Below, piece by piece: positions 17,281 to 17,400 of a stretch of DNA of 17,400 nt (position 1 is its first letter; every line of letters begins with the position of its first letter). The notes beneath the pieces are model-generated. The model was given only the letters and a program-made list of their open reading frames with translations. It was not told where the DNA came from and searched no databases. Made by a program: the position numbers and the translations under genes. Source of the DNA: Phoronis ovalis (taxonomy: Eukaryota; Phoronida; Phoronidae); assembly GCA_028565635.1 (NCBI GenBank), contig JAOXYB010020904.1:1-17400 (forward strand), in the 5' to 3' direction.

Positions 17281-17400
17281 GCCCATCCACATAGTGGTGG
17301 ATGGCATTTAGTCATAGTGTAGGCGTCGTCGTCGTATGTAACACTTTCTTTGTCTCGCAATAACAGCTTCAGTTTTTACCCGATCAGTTTCATATTCGGC
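17281..17400. repeat. Hairpin-headed interspersed repeat, second copy, cut by the window end
   Basis: The head hairpin ccatccac (17283-17290) pairs perfectly with gtggatgg (17297-17304). A cgtcgtcgtcgt run follows, then a core (17348-17377) matching 10714-10743 at 26 of 30 positions. The rest lies beyond the window. Confidence 0.72.

Larger units (their letters stand above)
15318..17400 (+). other. 3' UTR and downstream intergenic sequence
   Basis: AT-rich sequence after the Piezo stop. Short open frames on either strand show no recognisable protein. It contains several AATAAA signals (below), a small inverted repeat (16355-16425) and, from 17281, the start of an interspersed repeat. The 3' UTR end cannot be fixed from sequence alone. 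Confidence 0.7.

Overview
The window is nuclear genomic DNA from an animal. It is AT-rich, with many short exons separated by AT-rich GT...AG introns of about 0.2 to 1.1 kb and a normal nuclear code. It holds one gene on the plus strand: the 3' (C-terminal) part of a Piezo mechanosensitive cation channel. I resolve 22 coding exons between 385 and 15317. All splice phases agree, and the exons join into one open frame of 1136 complete codons plus stop (residues below are numbered from the first complete codon, Gly at 386). The first half of the channel (blade units THU1-7) lies upstream of the window.

Layout by exon: beam helix (exon 1, 385-548); acidic lateral-plug/latch region and linker (exons 2-4, 1161-2293); clasp helices (exon 5, 2904-3058); linker (exons 6-7, 3388-3941); transmembrane unit THU8 (exons 8-9, 4161-5297); cytosolic linker (exons 10-11, 5506-6058); THU9 (exons 12-14, 7071-8736); anchor with the PF(x2)E(x6)W motif (exons 14-15, to 9234); outer pore helix (exon 16, 9893-10078); extracellular cap (exons 16-21, to 14043); inner pore helix, cytosolic gate and C-terminus (exon 22, 15068-15317). 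Together these form the pore module and the levers that couple the blades to it.

The rest is intron and about 2.1 kb of 3' UTR/intergenic DNA. Introns carry interspersed repeats: a 172-bp foldback element (7773-7944) with a degenerate relative at about 14738-14921, another foldback (12421-12568), a hairpin-headed repeat with tandem subunits (about 10628-11235) whose relative starts at 17281 and runs off the window, and several short tandem duplications.

The organism is an invertebrate, since the linkers are shorter than in vertebrate PIEZO1/2. The repeat style and AT-rich introns suggest a lophotrochozoan such as a mollusc, but that is a guess. No tRNA, rRNA, CRISPR or second protein gene was found. 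I see no wholly new system; the points of interest are gene-specific residue changes in a conserved pore, possible alternative splice choices, and the repeat families.
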